Below, one piece after another: positions 21,518 through 21,613 of a stretch of 21,613 bases of DNA. The notes under the pieces were generated by a model. That model searched no databases and had not been told where the DNA came from. It saw nothing but the letters and a program-made list of their open reading frames with translations. Made by a program: the position numbers and the translations under genes. Source of the DNA: Nitrospirota bacterium (GTDB lineage Bacteria; Nitrospirota; Nitrospiria; Nitrospirales; Nitrospiraceae); contig JACQCB010000084.1 of assembly GCA_016201805.1 (NCBI GenBank), forward strand, positions 1 through 21,613. The letters are read 5' to 3'. How positions within the stretch are numbered: position 1 is the stretch's first letter; the number at the start of each line of letters is the position of its first letter.

Positions 21518-21613
21518 TTACTTGGCATCCCTAAAGCATTCCAAGAGGAATTCAATCGTGATCTCAAAGGCTTGTTCTGCCTCATGCTGTCGATAGGAGT
21601 CCGGGCGGGTTTC
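21518..21613 (-). CDS. Possible C-terminal fragment of a gene running in from the window edge
   Basis: On the minus strand one frame is open from the window edge to a TAA at 21520-21518 and encodes 31 residues: ETRPDSYRQHEAEQAFEITI, then EFLLECFRDAK. The composition looks like an amphipathic helix and not like translated non-coding DNA, and the other two frames are poorer. The fragment is too short to assign to a family. If real, it is a separate gene upstream of, and in the same direction as, the exported-protein gene. Confidence 0.3.
   Translation of the reverse strand, partial: ETRPDSYRQHEAEQAFEITIEFLLECFRDAK

Noticed and set aside
1..21613. tRNA, rRNA, integrase, transposase or replication-origin features
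   Set aside because: None was recognised by reading; apart from the small repeats the window is ordinary motility DNA with no complete mobile element.

Overview
The window is a GC-rich bacterial flagellar and chemotaxis locus. The most likely source is Nitrospirota, probably a Nitrospira-like organism. The pointers are the gene order (filament cap and chaperones, a FlhG/MinD-like ATPase, a HEAT-repeat protein beside cheR, two cheY genes, cheZ, cheA, cheV), a c-type-heme chemoreceptor, and short degenerate tandem repeats between genes. This assignment comes from recognition, not from any search.

Layout. 1-2999 (+): the 3' part of fliD, fliS (with an apparent one-base frameshift), a FliT/FlgN-like chaperone gene, and a short protein resembling the N-terminal half of FlgM. 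3000-3260: a non-coding, highly structured stretch with a near-consensus sigma-54 site. 3261-5374 (+): a diguanylate cyclase overlapping a PilZ-domain gene. 5371-5623: a MITE-like inverted-repeat element whose two ends supply the stop codons of the convergent genes on either side. 5620-6522 (-): a FlhG/MinD-like ATPase. 6523-6644: a divergent control region with a strong sigma-28-type promoter facing right. 6645-18026 (+): one long chemotaxis cluster, HTH - HEAT - cheR - cheY - cheY - cheZ - cheA - cheV - cheB - MCP - cheW. 18016-18285 (-): a small coiled-coil protein. 18467-19966 (+): motA and motB. 20095-20466 (+): a DUF423 membrane protein. 20393-21447 (-): a frameshifted exported protein of unknown function. 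21518-21613 (-): a possible C-terminal fragment of another gene.

How the parts work together. The receptor senses outside the membrane, possibly through a covalent heme, and controls CheA through CheW and CheV. CheR and CheB adapt the receptor, CheA phosphorylates the two CheY proteins and CheB, and CheZ removes the signal. The output acts on the flagellar motor driven by MotA/MotB. The cyclase, the PilZ protein and a MshEN-like segment inside CheA suggest that cyclic di-GMP feeds into the same motility circuit. The most notable points are the MshEN-like insert that replaces the CheY-binding P2 domain of CheA, the CxxCH motif in the MCP, the 662-residue HEAT protein in the che operon, the structured region before the cyclase, and the recurring repeats that abut starts and stops of genes.
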